Source of the DNA: Adelphocoris suturalis
Lineage: Eukaryota; Arthropoda; Insecta; Hemiptera; Miridae
Assembly (NCBI GenBank): GCA_030762985.1
Contig: CM061040.1
Span: 12,332,510 to 12,396,509, forward strand
Direction: 5' to 3'
DNA: 64,000 nucleotides
The notes under the pieces were generated by a model that made no database searches, was not told the origin of the DNA, and was given only the letters and a program-made list of their open reading frames with translations. Positions 11,139 to 22,689 of this stretch are shown one piece after another. The first letter of the stretch is position 1, and every line of letters starts with the position of its first letter. A program made the position numbers and the translations under genes.

Positions 11139-11843
11139 TCACCATTCATCAGCACCTCTTGCAGCAGCACCTCTGGCCATTGCCTTCCGTTTTTCCTCAC
11201 ACTTAGTGGTGCCAACTACGTGATCATGTGGCACCTTGATATCCCGGCAAGAACCGCACACCGGTCTCCCCGTTTTCGGACATTCATGTTGCAGATGTGT
11301 CTTATTTGTGCATATCCTGCAGCATTTTTCACCTTCTCCACGCACCCTACAATGTCTTGCCACGTGTCCAATGCCACCGCATCTGAAGCACTTTGTTGTC
11401 TCCGTGAAGTCTTCCACCCTACACCTGTACCACGACAGGTAGATATACTCCTGGTTGACCATCTTCACCCTCAGTCTAGGTTCCACCTCAATTATCAAAT
11501 TATATCTGCTATGTTCATCCGCATTAGTGGTCCTTCTGCTCCATGGTATCCTCCTGACAATAGCGCAGTTACCTCGAAATTCATCCATATCCATATCACT
11601 CAGATTTTGTTTCCATACTGCATTCAACACGTTATTATCGTCTACTTTACTTCCATCGAACATTATTGGGACTCCCCTGATAAGCACCAATGGCTGTGTC
11701 TTCTGAAATATTTCCGCTTCTAATCCCGACTTCCCGACATCCGTATCAGCAACTATGCGGCGAGCTTCACTCTCATCGTCTTCCTCTACTACAATTTCTT
11801 TTCCTCTTCTGTTTCTCATCCCTACGAAAATTATCAACCTCAC
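11139..11843 (-). pseudogene. LINE ORF1-like protein with CCHC knuckles (open 234 codons)
   Basis: The best preserved piece of the element. Residues 1-145 resemble the gag-like RNA-binding region of R1/Jockey ORF1 proteins (VWKQNLSDMD, NLIIEVEPRLR, YLSWYRCRVEDF). Three zinc knuckles follow: C152-x2-C155-x4-H160-x4-C165, C175-x2-C178-x4-H183-x4-C188, and a C196/C199 ... C215 set. The last dozen residues read out of frame into the RT because the intervening segment is deleted, so the true carboxy-terminus is lost. Product if active: RNA-binding chaperone. It sits just upstream of the RT remnant in the same orientation. Confidence 0.7.
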
Positions 11844-12248
11844 CTTGCACTCACTTAAACACTAATTGTGAACTGGGTAAATGATGAGAGGCTGAACACA
11901 CATTTATCATTTGCGCTTTGGCTGAGTCCAAGTGTGATAAACTGAGAGGGCAACGTGAACCATTGAAATTGATCGTCTGTATTGTGGGGGGGGGGGGGGG
12001 ATAGAAGCGCTCGAGGAAGCTCTTCATAAGAGTTTGGAATGAAAACCCTTTGGTCGATTGTGAAAAATGCTATCAACCGTGCAACCGCAACATTTGTAAG
12101 GCCGAAATGTAAAAAAAACTTGCATACAAGTCTGCAACGCATTAGGACATTTCATGTCTTTCCCCTCCCTCCTTCTTCCCTTCCATCTTCAAGCAATCTT
12201 GTATTCCTCTGTGGATTACATTTTTTTCAATATAAAGCAAACAAACGT
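11844..12248 (-). other. LINE 5' flank and junction to tandem array
   Basis: Matches 4085-4360 of the + arm as far as about 12115. Both copies carry an open frame over this part, but that is explained by recent duplication and has no recognisable domain. From 12115 to 12248 comes a joining block (CTTGCATACAAGTCTGCA, then AGGACATTTCATGTC) that leads into the 108-bp array. Confidence 0.5.
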
Positions 12249-14840
12249 CCTAAGGAGGCTACCAGCCAAATTTCAGCTTCCTACGGTTGATAGGGAAGAA
12301 GTTAGCTTCAGGAGCCACTCTGCTGATCAAGACCCTGTACACCTTATTGTTCATGTCCTAAGGAGGCTACCAGCCAAATTTCAGCTTCCTACGGTTGATA
12401 GGGAAGAAGTTAGCTTCAGGAGCCACTCAGTTGATCAAAACCCTCTGCACCTTACTGTTCACCTCCTAAGGAGGCTACCAGCCAAATTTCAGCTTCCTAC
12501 GGTTGATAGGGAAGAAGTTAGCTTCAGGAGCCACTCTGCTGATCAAGATCCTGTACACCTTATTGTTCATGTCCTAAGGAGGCTACCAGCCAAATTTCAG
12601 CTTCCTAGGGTTGATAGGAAAGAAGTTAGCTTCAGGAGCCACTCTGCTGATCAAGATCCTGTACACCTTATTGTTCATGTCCTAAGGAGGCTACCAGCCA
12701 AATTTCAGCTTCCTAGGGTTGATAGGGAAGGAGTTAGCTTCAGTATTGTTCATGTCCTAAGGAGGCTACCAGCCAAATTTCAGCTTCCTAGGGTTGATAG
12801 GAAAGAAGTTAGCTTCAGGAGCCACTCAGTTGATCAAAACCCTCTGCACCTTACTGTTCACGTCCTAAGGAGGCTACCAGCCAAATTTCAGCTTCCTACG
12901 GTTGATAGGGAAGAAGTTAGCTTCAGGAGCCACTCTGCTGATCAAGACCCTGTACACCTTATTGTTCATGTCCTAAGGAGGCTACCAGCCAAATTTCAGC
13001 TTCCTACGGTTGATAGGGAAGAAGTTAGCTTCAGGAGCCACTCTGCTGATCAAGATCCTGTACACCTTATTGTTCATGTCCAAAGGAGGCTACCAGCCAA
13101 ATTTCAGCTTCCTAGGGTTGATAGGAAAGAAGTTAGCTTCAGGAGCCACTCAGTTGATCAAAACCCTCTGCACCTTACTGTTCACGTCCTAAGGAGGCTA
13201 CCAGCCAAATTTCAGCTTCCTACGGTTGATAGGGAAGAAGTTAGCTTCAGGAGCCACTCTGCTGATCAAGACCCTGTACACCTTATTGTTCATGTCCTAA
13301 GGAGGCTACCAGCCAAATTTCAGCTTCCTAGGGTTGATAGGAAAGAAGTTAGCTTCAGGAGCCACTCAGGTGATCAAAACCCCTCTGCACCTTACTGTTC
13401 ACGTCCTAAGGAGGCTACCAGCCAAATTTCAGCTTCCTACGGTTGATAGGGAAGAAGTTTAGCTTCAGGAGCCACTCTGCTGATCAAGACCCTGTACACC
13501 TTATTGTCCATGTCCTAAGGAGGCTACCAGCCAAATTTCAGCTTCCTAGGGTTGATAGGAAAGAAGTTAGCTTCAAGAGCCACTCAGTTGATCAAAACCC
13601 TCTGCACCTTACTGTTTCACGTCCTAAGGAGGTTACCAGCCAAATTTCAGCTTCCTACGGTTGATAGGGAAGAAGTTAGCTTCAGGAGCCACTCTGCTGA
13701 TCAAGACCCTGTACACCTTATTGTTCATGTCCTAAGGAGGCTACCAGCCAAATTCCAGCTTCCTAGGGTTGATAGGAAATAAGTTAGCTTCAGGAGCCAC
13801 TCAGTTGATCAAAACCCTCTGCACCTTACTGTTCACGTCCTAAGGAGGCTACCAGCCAAATTTCAGCTTCCTACGGTTGATAGGGAAGAAGTTAGCTTCA
13901 GGAGCCACTCTGCTGATCAAGACCCTGTACACCTTATTGTTCATGTCCTAAGGAGGCTACCAGCCAAATTTCAGCTTCCTACGGTTGATAGGGAAGAAGT
14001 TAGCTTCAGGAGCCACTCTGCTGATCAAGATCCTGTACACCTTATTGTTCATGTCCTAAAGAGGCTACCAGACAAATTTCAGCTTCCTAGGGTTGATAGG
14101 AAAGAAGTTAGCTTCAGGAGCCACTCAGTTGATCAAAACCCTCTGCACCTTACTGTTCACGTCCTAAGGAGGCTACCAGCCAAATTTCAGCTTCCTACGG
14201 TTGATAGGGAAGAAGTTAGCTTCAGGAGCCACTCTGCTGATCAAGACCCTGTACACCTTATTGTTCATGTCCTAAGGAGGCTACCAGCCAAATTTCAGCT
14301 TCCTAGGGTTGATAGGAAAGAAGTTAGCTTCAGGAGCCACTCAGTTGATCAAAACCCTCTGCACCTTACTGTTCACGTCCTAAGGAGGCTACCAGCCAAA
14401 TTTCAGCTTCCTACGGTTGATAGGGAAGAAGTTAGCTTCAGGAGCCACTCTGCTGATCAAGACCCTGTACACCTTATTGTTCATGTCCTAAGGAGGCTAC
14501 CAGCCAAATTTCAGCTTCCTAGGGTTGATAGGAAAGAAGTTAGCTTCAGGAGCCACTCAGTTGATCAAAACCCTCTGCACCTTACTGTTCACGTCCTAAG
14601 GAGGCTACCAGCCAAATTTCAGCTTCCTACGGTTGATAGGGAAGAAGTTAGCTTCAGGAGCCACTCTGCTGATCAAGACCCTGTACACCTTATTGTTCAT
14701 GTCCTAAGGAGGCTACCAGCCAAATTTCAGCTTCCTAGGGTTGATAGGAAAGAAGTTAGCTTCAGGAGCCACTCAGTTGATCAAAACCCTCTGCACCTTA
14801 TTGTTCACGTCCTAAGGAGTCTACCAGCCAAATCATAATA
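12249..14840 (+). repeat. 108-bp tandem array (about 24 units, dimeric order)
   Basis: About 24 head-to-tail units starting CCTAAGGAGGCTACC, each 108 bp. There are two main unit types: one with CCTACGGTTGATAGGGAAG and CTCTGCTGATCAAGACC, the other with CCTAGGGTTGATAGGAAAG and CTCAGTTGATCAAAACC. In most of the second half they alternate strictly, giving a 216-bp higher-order repeat; the first units are irregular, and one unit (about 12690-12748) is internally truncated. Because 108 is divisible by three, an open frame of 430 codons runs through the first half. It is broken later by indels and a TAA, so I do not call it a gene. Confidence 0.95.
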
Positions 14841-14993
14841 ATCATATAGCCAAATTTCAGCTATAATCATATAGGTACCTACCTACCTCACATCTACGAA
14901 TCATAATAATCATTGAGCATATTTCGTTACGTAACGCAACATAACGAAAATTTGGTTGTGTGCCATAGCAAAGACATGAAATGTCAAAATCAT
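14841..14993 (-). repeat. Array edge and GACAT-ATGTC repeat end
   Basis: The array stops in a truncated unit and is followed by short repeats of CATAATAATCAT. Then, on the minus strand, comes TTTTGACATTTCATGTC with CTTTGCTATGGCACA and a GTTACGTAACG block. The same motif set is found at 44.67-44.74 kb, upstream of the two-unit array at 45.1 kb. Confidence 0.5.
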
Positions 14994-15093
14994 NNNNNNN
15001 NNNNNNNNNNNNNNNNNNNNNNNNNNNNNNNNNNNNNNNNNNNNNNNNNNNNNNNNNNNNNNNNNNNNNNNNNNNNNNNNNNNNNNNNNNNNN
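14994..15093. other. Assembly gap (100 N)
   Basis: Exactly 100 undetermined bases, the usual placeholder for a gap of unknown size. It begins about 150 bp after the 108-bp array, so true array length and right flank are uncertain. Confidence 0.99.
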
Positions 15094-18000
15094 CTTGAGA
15101 AATGCAGGTGTTTTTCTTTCGACTATCTTATTAATGTAAATTTAATCAACATAGTAAACTTGAAAAAATTCATTAGCTAAGTTCATTTGACATTTGGTTG
15201 ACCTGAGTTTTCACCGGGCCACAATTATTACAATAAAATATCGCACAACGTCACATTCCAATCTTAATGAGACAGCATAAAGCAAAAGTTTCTTAGTTAA
15301 CCAACGAAACAAGTTTCCTATTTTTCATCATTCTGTACCGCACGGTGCGGCTGGGTTGAAGTGACTTGGCGCTTTCGTTCTTTGGTATATTCAAAATTTG
15401 ATCCGAGGCAACTTCATCTAACTTTTAGATAATTTTGCGCGGGTTGAATCATGATTAACAGCGGACGTTTCAGAAGACTTCTGTCACAACGACTACTCAA
15501 ACAGGTTCCATTCATTGAGAATAATAGTTTCTTCATTCGTCGAGTGACAGATCGCTAACTGCAAAAGTTGGGATTCGTAACTCTTTTCCTCAATCCTTCC
15601 CTGAATGGGGGGAATTTCAATTTTTTACCTCATTATAAGTTTGGTGTTTGTAGAAATATGTACCTACCAGAGAGGGAGGGAAAAAGTAAATACTTTTTTT
15701 TTTCCGGGACTCGTCTAAATAATTCTGCTTGTATTGTTGGTTGTTCATGCAAGATGACGCCAATTGTACTCATTTTTGAAATTTTGATATACAGGGACCA
15801 TTAGAAGTCATCGACAACCCTTTGCTGGTATATTATTCATCTCACATATTTATTTATTTCTTTATTTTTTCTTAACCGAAATTTTTCGATTCGTTAATGA
15901 GTGAAGATGACAGAGGACGACCCCAAACGTCCACATTTCTGTACAATGGGGATATTGAGTGGATTGATCATTTTCGCATCCGCTAGGTTGGTTAATTTTC
16001 CCGCGTAGTGTAGATGCAAGTAGAGGAAAAACACCTGGACCGCTGATTCCGCCCTTTGAGTGGGACTCTCTCATTGGGATGGGATTGCGAAAATTGGATT
16101 GGATGGAGAATGTCCTACTTGCCTGAATCTATGCTCGGTAGGTCGGTCTGAGTCCTTGGAGAGATGTGGGAGGAAATGAAATTAATGTGGGGAAGAACCA
16201 AGACTATGCCAAAGGAGTAAGGGTTGATGGTGAAGGGTAGAAAGTGAGTGGAATGTTTCGGATTAGATGTGGGAAGGTGAAAAGCGAATAGTTTGGACGA
16301 AGTCGAAGGATAAACAGCATTCATAAACAGTGAGAGAATGAATACTTGGAGATGGCGATCAGACTAGGTACTGGTTCGATACAAATCGAATGATGTCATG
16401 CATTTTGTGGCTTGACATTTCCTGTACGCGGAACGTCATTTTGGCTTCGCATATTTTGTACGTAGAGCGTCGGAACGTCATTTTGGCTTCGCATATTTTG
16501 TACGTAGAGCGTCTTTTTGGAGGGAGAATTATATTGGAAAATCACTTTCGAAATATCTCTAGGTCTTCTGCGAACAGGGGATACTGAACCCCATTAATAA
16601 CTAAACACACGTTGTTTACAACAACTAGGAATGGCCCAAATTAGGATCCCTCAAAGACTCCCTGAAAGAAAGGAATAGGAAGGGGTTTGACGAACATCTT
16701 TCGAGCTTTCCATCATTTAACAGAACTGAAAGTTAGGCATCCGGTACCTAGTCTAGCTTTAAAAAGCTCGAGGTGATTTTCAGTGTTCCATTGTATTTTT
16801 TATTACAGCGGATAGGATATAAATATCAAAAAACTCCTTAAAACATTTCTAAGTGTATTTATAAAGAAAAAAAATCTTCTGTTAGGATTCCCTGTTTAAT
16901 AATACCATTATTTCGTCAAAATGTTCCTTCAGTCCTAATGAGAGAAAGGGGATTCCCAAAGCCCCGTCGTTTGTCGTTTCTAGGTGGTATAAATGTAGAT
17001 GGAGTGAACAATAAACTACTTTTGTTATTTTCAGATTGTATTGCCTTGTTACGGGATTCTAAACCAGATATACATTTAAGAAAAAAAAGTGTATACTACC
17101 TATTACTATTTTTCTAGTCTATAGGCCTTTGCACGAATAAACCAAAAACAAAAGTCGTTTGTTTCTGTGAAAGAAGGGGGATGGAACAAGGAAATTAATT
17201 CAGTATCAGTAGCTTCAGAATATATAGGCGACTTCGAGTTCCTCTTGGGTTCACTGGGTGGTTTCCAAAAGCTATGGTTAGTTTTAAATCAAATGCAATG
17301 AGAGCTTGGGGAAGTGCAAAGCAAGTTTCGGATAGCAAATGCCAAAGTTGGGAATCCACCTGTCACATACTAGATTCGTTGGTAGAACCGTTTTACTCTA
17401 CGATTTGGAGTCTGTGTTTCTGGGATGGGATTGAAAAAAATTCACTGAAAATATAACAGTTGGTGTATATGATTTAAACGGACACACTATGGAAGAATAT
17501 AATGAGGTCGAACAGTTCGGAAAAAGACTTATCGGACTCGATTGGCAAGAACTTTCGTAAAATCAAAACCTTAACGAAATAAAAGAAAAATGCTCAACTA
17601 TTAATCAAACTTATGTTACGAGGTCAAAATACTACAATTATGAACGTACATAATTCTCTTCTTGTAGTGACTATTATAAACTTCTGACTACGAGCATATT
17701 CAAACCAGTGCACTACTTAGAGCTTGATGTACATATCATACAAAAAATAATGCTGGTCCGATTAAGAATGAGTAATATAACACGGTTATCTCTATATTAG
17801 GCAAAGAACTTTCCATAAAAGTGAAAGAAAATATCCCCTGTATTTTATGCAACATGCAAACGTAGGGGACTGTGAGCAAAATATCTAGGAGCAAATTTGT
17901 ATACCGTAAAATATCTAGGAAATGAAGGATATCAGAAGAGCATTTGCTTTATGTATCATCAAATGAGGAAGTAAGGAGGAATTTCTCGTGGTTTTCCAGT

Positions 18001-19529
18001 ATATCGGAGCATAGATTAGAATTAGAAGGTTTATTCACCAATTATTCAGAGATGTTAATTTAGTGTAAAATAATATTAATGTTGCAAAAACTTGTAAGTA
18101 AATGTACTTTGCATGGGTTAAGGACCTGAATGATTTGATTTGATCTTTACAAACGAAGTTAATGGATGGAATTTGATGTTTAACACTCACATTTTCATTT
18201 TCAGAGAATGAAAATGCATAATGAACTGGTACTCAGAGGGAAAAGAAAATTTTTGAAGTCGACTCAGACATAGGGGAACATCAAGTAAGTCAAAAATTAA
18301 TCAATTTTATATGTATATATTATGGTATAAATATATTTTTCATGTGCGGGTCAAGGTGATGTAGTCCCCCAAGATTTTCGGTGTTCCCAAATCAATACTT
18401 CACTAGGCGCACGCGCAAACGTGAATTCCATCAACCATCATTTCCTCACGCCCCCGTTATCCTATCTGCCATAATTTTAAGGATAGGTGGAAAAGGGTAA
18501 TTAAGCATTTTCTAGCAATTTCAACATAATCCTATCATTAGTACCTTTCCTTTTAAACGTGCCTAATTTCAACAGTTCTCATCTGATTTTGATGAAATTT
18601 TCAGGGAATGTGCGGGTTAGGCAATGAATGGTTCACTATCAGTTTCATACTTCTCAAATCATTAGTCCATTTTTCGCATGCTCAAACGAAAATTCCATCA
18701 AGCATCATTTTGTAACGCCCTAGTCGTCCAATGCCACTTAAATTTGGTGCATAGTTGGGGGAATTTTTCTCGAACCATTTCTCCATCCTGCGCATGTGCT
18801 AACGTACATTACTTCAAGCATCATTTTATCTTTTTTTAATATCTTTACTGTGATACGTAAAATTGGGGGGGTCTTGGAACTGTAAAAGTGTGAACCCTTC
18901 TCAGAGGAACGATGCGCCATGTTCTGATCATGTATTACAAACGGGGTTTAATATTTATAGACACAATGATCTGCGTAGAAGGGCTATCTAACACAGAAAT
19001 AGTTAGCCCCTGTTTAATAATTTGCAACGTTATAATCTTAGAGATCTTGGAGTAGTAGTAGGGTAAAGCCTTTTATTAACAATTTTGAATAGTAATATAA
19101 GTGCATGGTGATATAAATACATATAATGAGTACATTCATGGTTTAGCGAATTCTACTGCTCGACTTTTGCCAACCATTTCAAAAGGCATTGTAAGGCATG
19201 GCGCGTAGGCCGTCAGCCTGTGAGTCAGTCACAGTTATTATATTGCATTAAGTGTCTAGTGTGGCAAAAAAGAACATCAGCTCTACACTCAAGAGGATAA
19301 AGCAGCAGATATTAAGAAATCGGAATTTCATTAATGTAATTTATTTTTCTAAATTTCTGTTTCAATTTCACTGATTCTTAGAACTATTTACAATAATTTC
19401 AACAACAATTGTTATTTTTATTTTAATAGTTCGTTTATTTTTAAGTAGCTTTACATTTGTCATTTATAAAATGATAAGGATTAAATTAACTTCCAGAATG
19501 GTACCTAAAATAACTGCAATGAAAAAAAA
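15094..19529. other. Non-coding stretch with minor repeats
   Basis: No gene recognised; open frames are short and have no domain. It contains a directly duplicated segment of about 42 bp (CGGAACGTCATTTTGGCTTC ... TACGTAGAGCGTC) at 16428-16512, related to scraps near 53.9 and 54.4 kb. At 18350-18900 there are three degenerate units of a repeat with GCGCATG and ATCAAGCATCATTT motifs, related to 63.4-63.8 kb. Confidence 0.5.
18350..18900 (+). repeat. Degenerate tandem repeat family F
   Basis: Three diverged units share CGCATG-type octamers, AAATTCCATCAA-CATCATTT, GATGAAATTTTCAGGGAATG and CACTATCAGTTTCAT. The same set occurs at 54.18-54.33 kb and, in better condition, at 63.36-63.80 kb. Confidence 0.5.
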
Positions 19530-22390
19530 GTCCAGTCATGCAGCATGACCCCTTGAGCGAATTTTTGAAGAAATCTTCGACATTTCAGTCGCTATTGATC
19601 GTGTAGAGAAATTTTAGTTTATGATTTTGATAGACAAACATGGAATAAAATTATTAAAAATAATTAGGAGGTACTCTTACTTCCATAAGAGTAGTTCAAT
19701 CTGAATTTGGACAATGTTTCATGCAAATATTACCGATTTTTACAACTAGCGAACGGCATTTCGATTTTTGACTGATTTTTCAACTTTGAAATTTTTGAAA
19801 ACTTGATACATATTCTTATAGATCATTTTACGCTGATTCCGAATATACCACATGTTAGTATGCTGAAAAAATTATTTCGCACAACAAATCGCAAAAAACA
19901 GGCTATTTTGAAAATTTGGACTACATTTTTGAAAATTTCAACCCGAAGATGTAATCCGATCATGCTGGCCAACGAACATGAACTTTCGTTTTGTGTCCTA
20001 AACATTTTAAAATTTGATTGCAGTTTCTAGCACAATTTATTCTACGGACAGTTATCGTCTGGAATGACACATACATATATACATACAAATATACATACCA
20101 GCATTTTTTTGTTTTTTTTTTTTTCAATAGAAACCTCCGTTCAAAGACGAAGGATACACACCATTAAATTGAAAAATAAACAAATAGAATAAAAAAGTGG
20201 GGAGGACACCCAGGTTTACCCGACGCCGGCTCTGGGGATAAGGGAAGTTGCAGGACGAGGAAGAAGAATGGGATGAATGGAAGTGCCCCTATAAAATGAC
20301 CACCAGTTCAAGTAAGAACCCCTCAGGACGCGGGTGGTGATACCACGGAGTACTCCTGCTGAGATACCCAACTCGAGTAACTCCGTGGCACTTTTCCCGC
20401 GCCACACCCCGCGCCATGTTATTTGGTGCCACTCCTTTTAGCTCAGATATCGCTTGGCACAGATCATTTATATCATATTTACTTTTCTTAGCCCGCCAGG
20501 TCCTTAGCCATCCAGGACTATGGCAGACCCATCGGGCTTGATCGCAACGATATCTGGCTTCTTGCCCCGGTCACTCGGCATGTGGTATAGTCTCTCCCTT
20601 TCGACATCCCAACCGCTAGATGACAAAGCACCTGCTATCTGCTTGGCAACCGCATTGTGACGTAAAATGCAAGGCCACCATGAGTACGAGGACACTGCTG
20701 CCCTACATGATACAGATTCTCATTTTTACCCCGACAGGCACGGCGAAGAGTGTCTACTGTCCCCCGACTACTCCTTGAACACCTCACCAAGATGGCTAGT
20801 GTAGCCATCCGGATGGCGTGAAACGGCTTTACCATCTACTGACTCAGGCAGCGCAGCAGCAAACTCAGCAGATGAGCTGGGTTTTGGAGCAGTTGGTGTT
20901 GCTCGATCGCACCACAACAACTGCTGCCTGACAAAGTCCAGGTCAGCAGCAGTGCGGGCGACCTCCCAGCTCGAGCCCCTAAGGGCAAGCAGGCGCTGGC
21001 GGCGTAAAGATGGGATGCTGGCAGAAAGAGAGACAATACCGAGCGCACCGGCCTTGACCGGTGCGTGGATGTAAGCACTTGGGACATCAGGTTGAAAGCC
21101 TACCCAAGAGCGCACAGCAGAGCGAACTTCACGATCTAACTCAAGCAGCCTCCCCGCAGTAAGCCTGCCAAAGACTAACCCACAGGTTAGCTTTGGCAGT
21201 AAGTACGTGCGAAGGAGGCGCAGCTTCTGCTGTGGCTTCAATGGAGCCTTGGTGACACGAGCTAATGCTCCGCCAAGGTCCGGCTATAGTGCGGCTATAG
21301 TGGCCACACCCATGAAGTCGATCCCAAGGTACCACCAGACCTCCAACACGGATCGGGCGGGGATGGGTGTCTGTCCTAAGACAAAACACTCCTCATCCAC
21401 CACCTTCACCTTATCCTGGCGACCTGATGGGACCAAGGAGACCGAACCACACTTAGAAGGTTTGACCACCAAACCACACCTGGCTAGCTGCTCAGCAAAG
21501 GCATTGAGGGCGACCTGCAAGCCCTCGCGGGTTTCTGCGAGTAGGATGACATCATCGGCAAAAGCCGGTGCACCAACTCGCACCCCAGGGGCAAGATAAA
21601 CCTATTTCAGCTGGCAACTTACCGAATGCCGTATCCACGACCAGGTTGAAGAGGAGTGACGACAGGGGACCCCCCTGGCGTACCCCGCGCTCAATGACAA
21701 CATCCCCTGACATCTCGCCTCCTATATCGAGGACCGTCACGCCTTCGTGGTACAGAAAGGCAACATACTCAATTTAAGGAGCAGGTGCCCCGACACCACG
21801 AAGACAATCGGTCAGGGCAAAATGGCTAACTGTGTCAAAGGCCTTAGCGACGTCCAGAGCGGCAAGATGGAGCTGCCGTTTCTTGATGCGGGCCAGCGAA
21901 ATGACAGTTTGGAGAACGGTTAGGTTCTCTGCTGTGCCATCCGCTGGCCGAAATGCTCTCTGGACGTCACCTATGACACCAGCCACTTGAAAGCGAGATG
22001 CCAGAATCTTTTGAAAGTGGCGGAAAACTACCGATGATATTGAAATCGGGCGGTAGCCTCCAGGCCCACTTCCTCCTTTCTTTGGGATGAAGATGGTACG
22101 GGCGCGGGTCAACGCTTTCGGGGGCCTTCCCGATAGAAGTAACAGGTTGAGGATAAGCAGCTTGACACTTTTTGGGGCTTTATTCCAGCGTCGGGCAGAA
22201 ATACATACATACATACATACATACATAAAAAAATGCGGTAAACTTCAGAAGATGATTCAAAATAGTCTGAAACGGATTTCTGCATAATTTTTTTTCAAAA
22301 ATTCACATTCTACAAATTTTGAGGCGAGCGCAATAGCTTAATTTTCTTCAAAAATTCGCTAAAACGGAAGTTGTACAATGTTAAATCATT
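19530..22390 (+). mobile_element. TIR repeat family A copy, split by a LINE
   Basis: The left end reads GTCCAGTCATGCAGCATGACC, matching the family A terminal repeat. The block ending in ACAGTTATCGTCTGGAATGACA reaches an ACAT/ATAC microsatellite at about 20070-20100. The element resumes at 22200-22390 with (ACAT)n followed by GGATTTCTGCATAATTTTTTTTC and an AAAATTCGCT block. The right terminal repeat is lost. The 2.1 kb in between is a LINE in minus orientation. Confidence 0.6.
20112..22200 (-). pseudogene. 5'-truncated LINE with restriction-like endonuclease
   Basis: Minus-strand domains in order: RT fingers (RTIFIPKKGGSGPGGYRPIS), motif A LDVAKAFDTVSH near 21830, GVRQGGPLSSLLFN near 21670, catalytic FADDVIL near 21560, thumb (LEVWWYLGIDF), a Cys-His cluster (CRGKNENLYHVGQQC, about 20690-20740), and the endonuclease RHNAVAKQIAGAL, with KPDIVA and D thirteen residues after PD (VLD, about 20510-20560). 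A C-terminal tail (WRGVWRGKSATELLEL) follows to 20216, then an A-rich tail near 20115. Frameshifts and stops (for example near 21775 and 20768) make it inactive. R2/NeSL/CRE group by endonuclease type. Confidence 0.8.
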
Positions 22391-22396
22391 GTTGTG

Positions 22397-22530
22397 TACA
22401 ATGTTAAATCGATTTCGCTGGCTCGTTAGTCCATCATCAGTAACAAACAATAACTCAGTTATTAGTTACTGCTACAGTTATTGTTTGTTAGCGATGATGG
22501 CGTAACCGTCGAAAACGATTTAACATTGTA
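22397..22530. repeat. Imperfect palindrome (about 57-bp arms)
   Basis: TACAATGTTAAATCG at 22397 pairs with CGATTTAACATTGTA ending at 22530. The arms (22397-22454 and 22474-22530) are complementary with scattered mismatches around a loop of about 19 nt. Could be a miniature foldback element; no clear target duplication is seen. Confidence 0.6.
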
Positions 22531-22689
22531 ACTCTTCATTTTTCGTGGAAATAGACAACGTTTTTCACTAACTTCAGTTTTGAAATGGGTTTCCACAACT
22601 TCGTCGCGAGTGATTTAGTTCGTTTAGCTTTTAGTTCGTAGCTGCAATGAAATATACTGTGGTTAATTATAATTAAATTCTCCATTCCA

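Larger units (their letters stand above)
9430..12120. repeat. Large inverted duplication, - arm
   Basis: Inverse counterpart of 4069-7335, with the same order of modules read on the minus strand. Distinguishing differences are the loss of the Myb-like stretch between the knuckles and the RT, loss of the transposase HTH block, and an 18-bp G tract at about 11983-12000. At its outer edge (about 12115) it joins a block reading CTTGCATACAAGTCTGCA, which recurs near 45.3 and 45.5 kb. Confidence 0.75.

Noticed and set aside
12154..13446. 430-codon open frame across the tandem array
   Set aside because: It is explained by a 108-bp unit divisible by three without stops in one frame. It breaks at indels and a TAA later in the same array, and the relative at 45 kb has a stop at the equivalent place.
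12249..14840. CRISPR-like array
   Set aside because: Units are contiguous 108-bp repeats without unique spacers, in a eukaryotic transposon-rich context.
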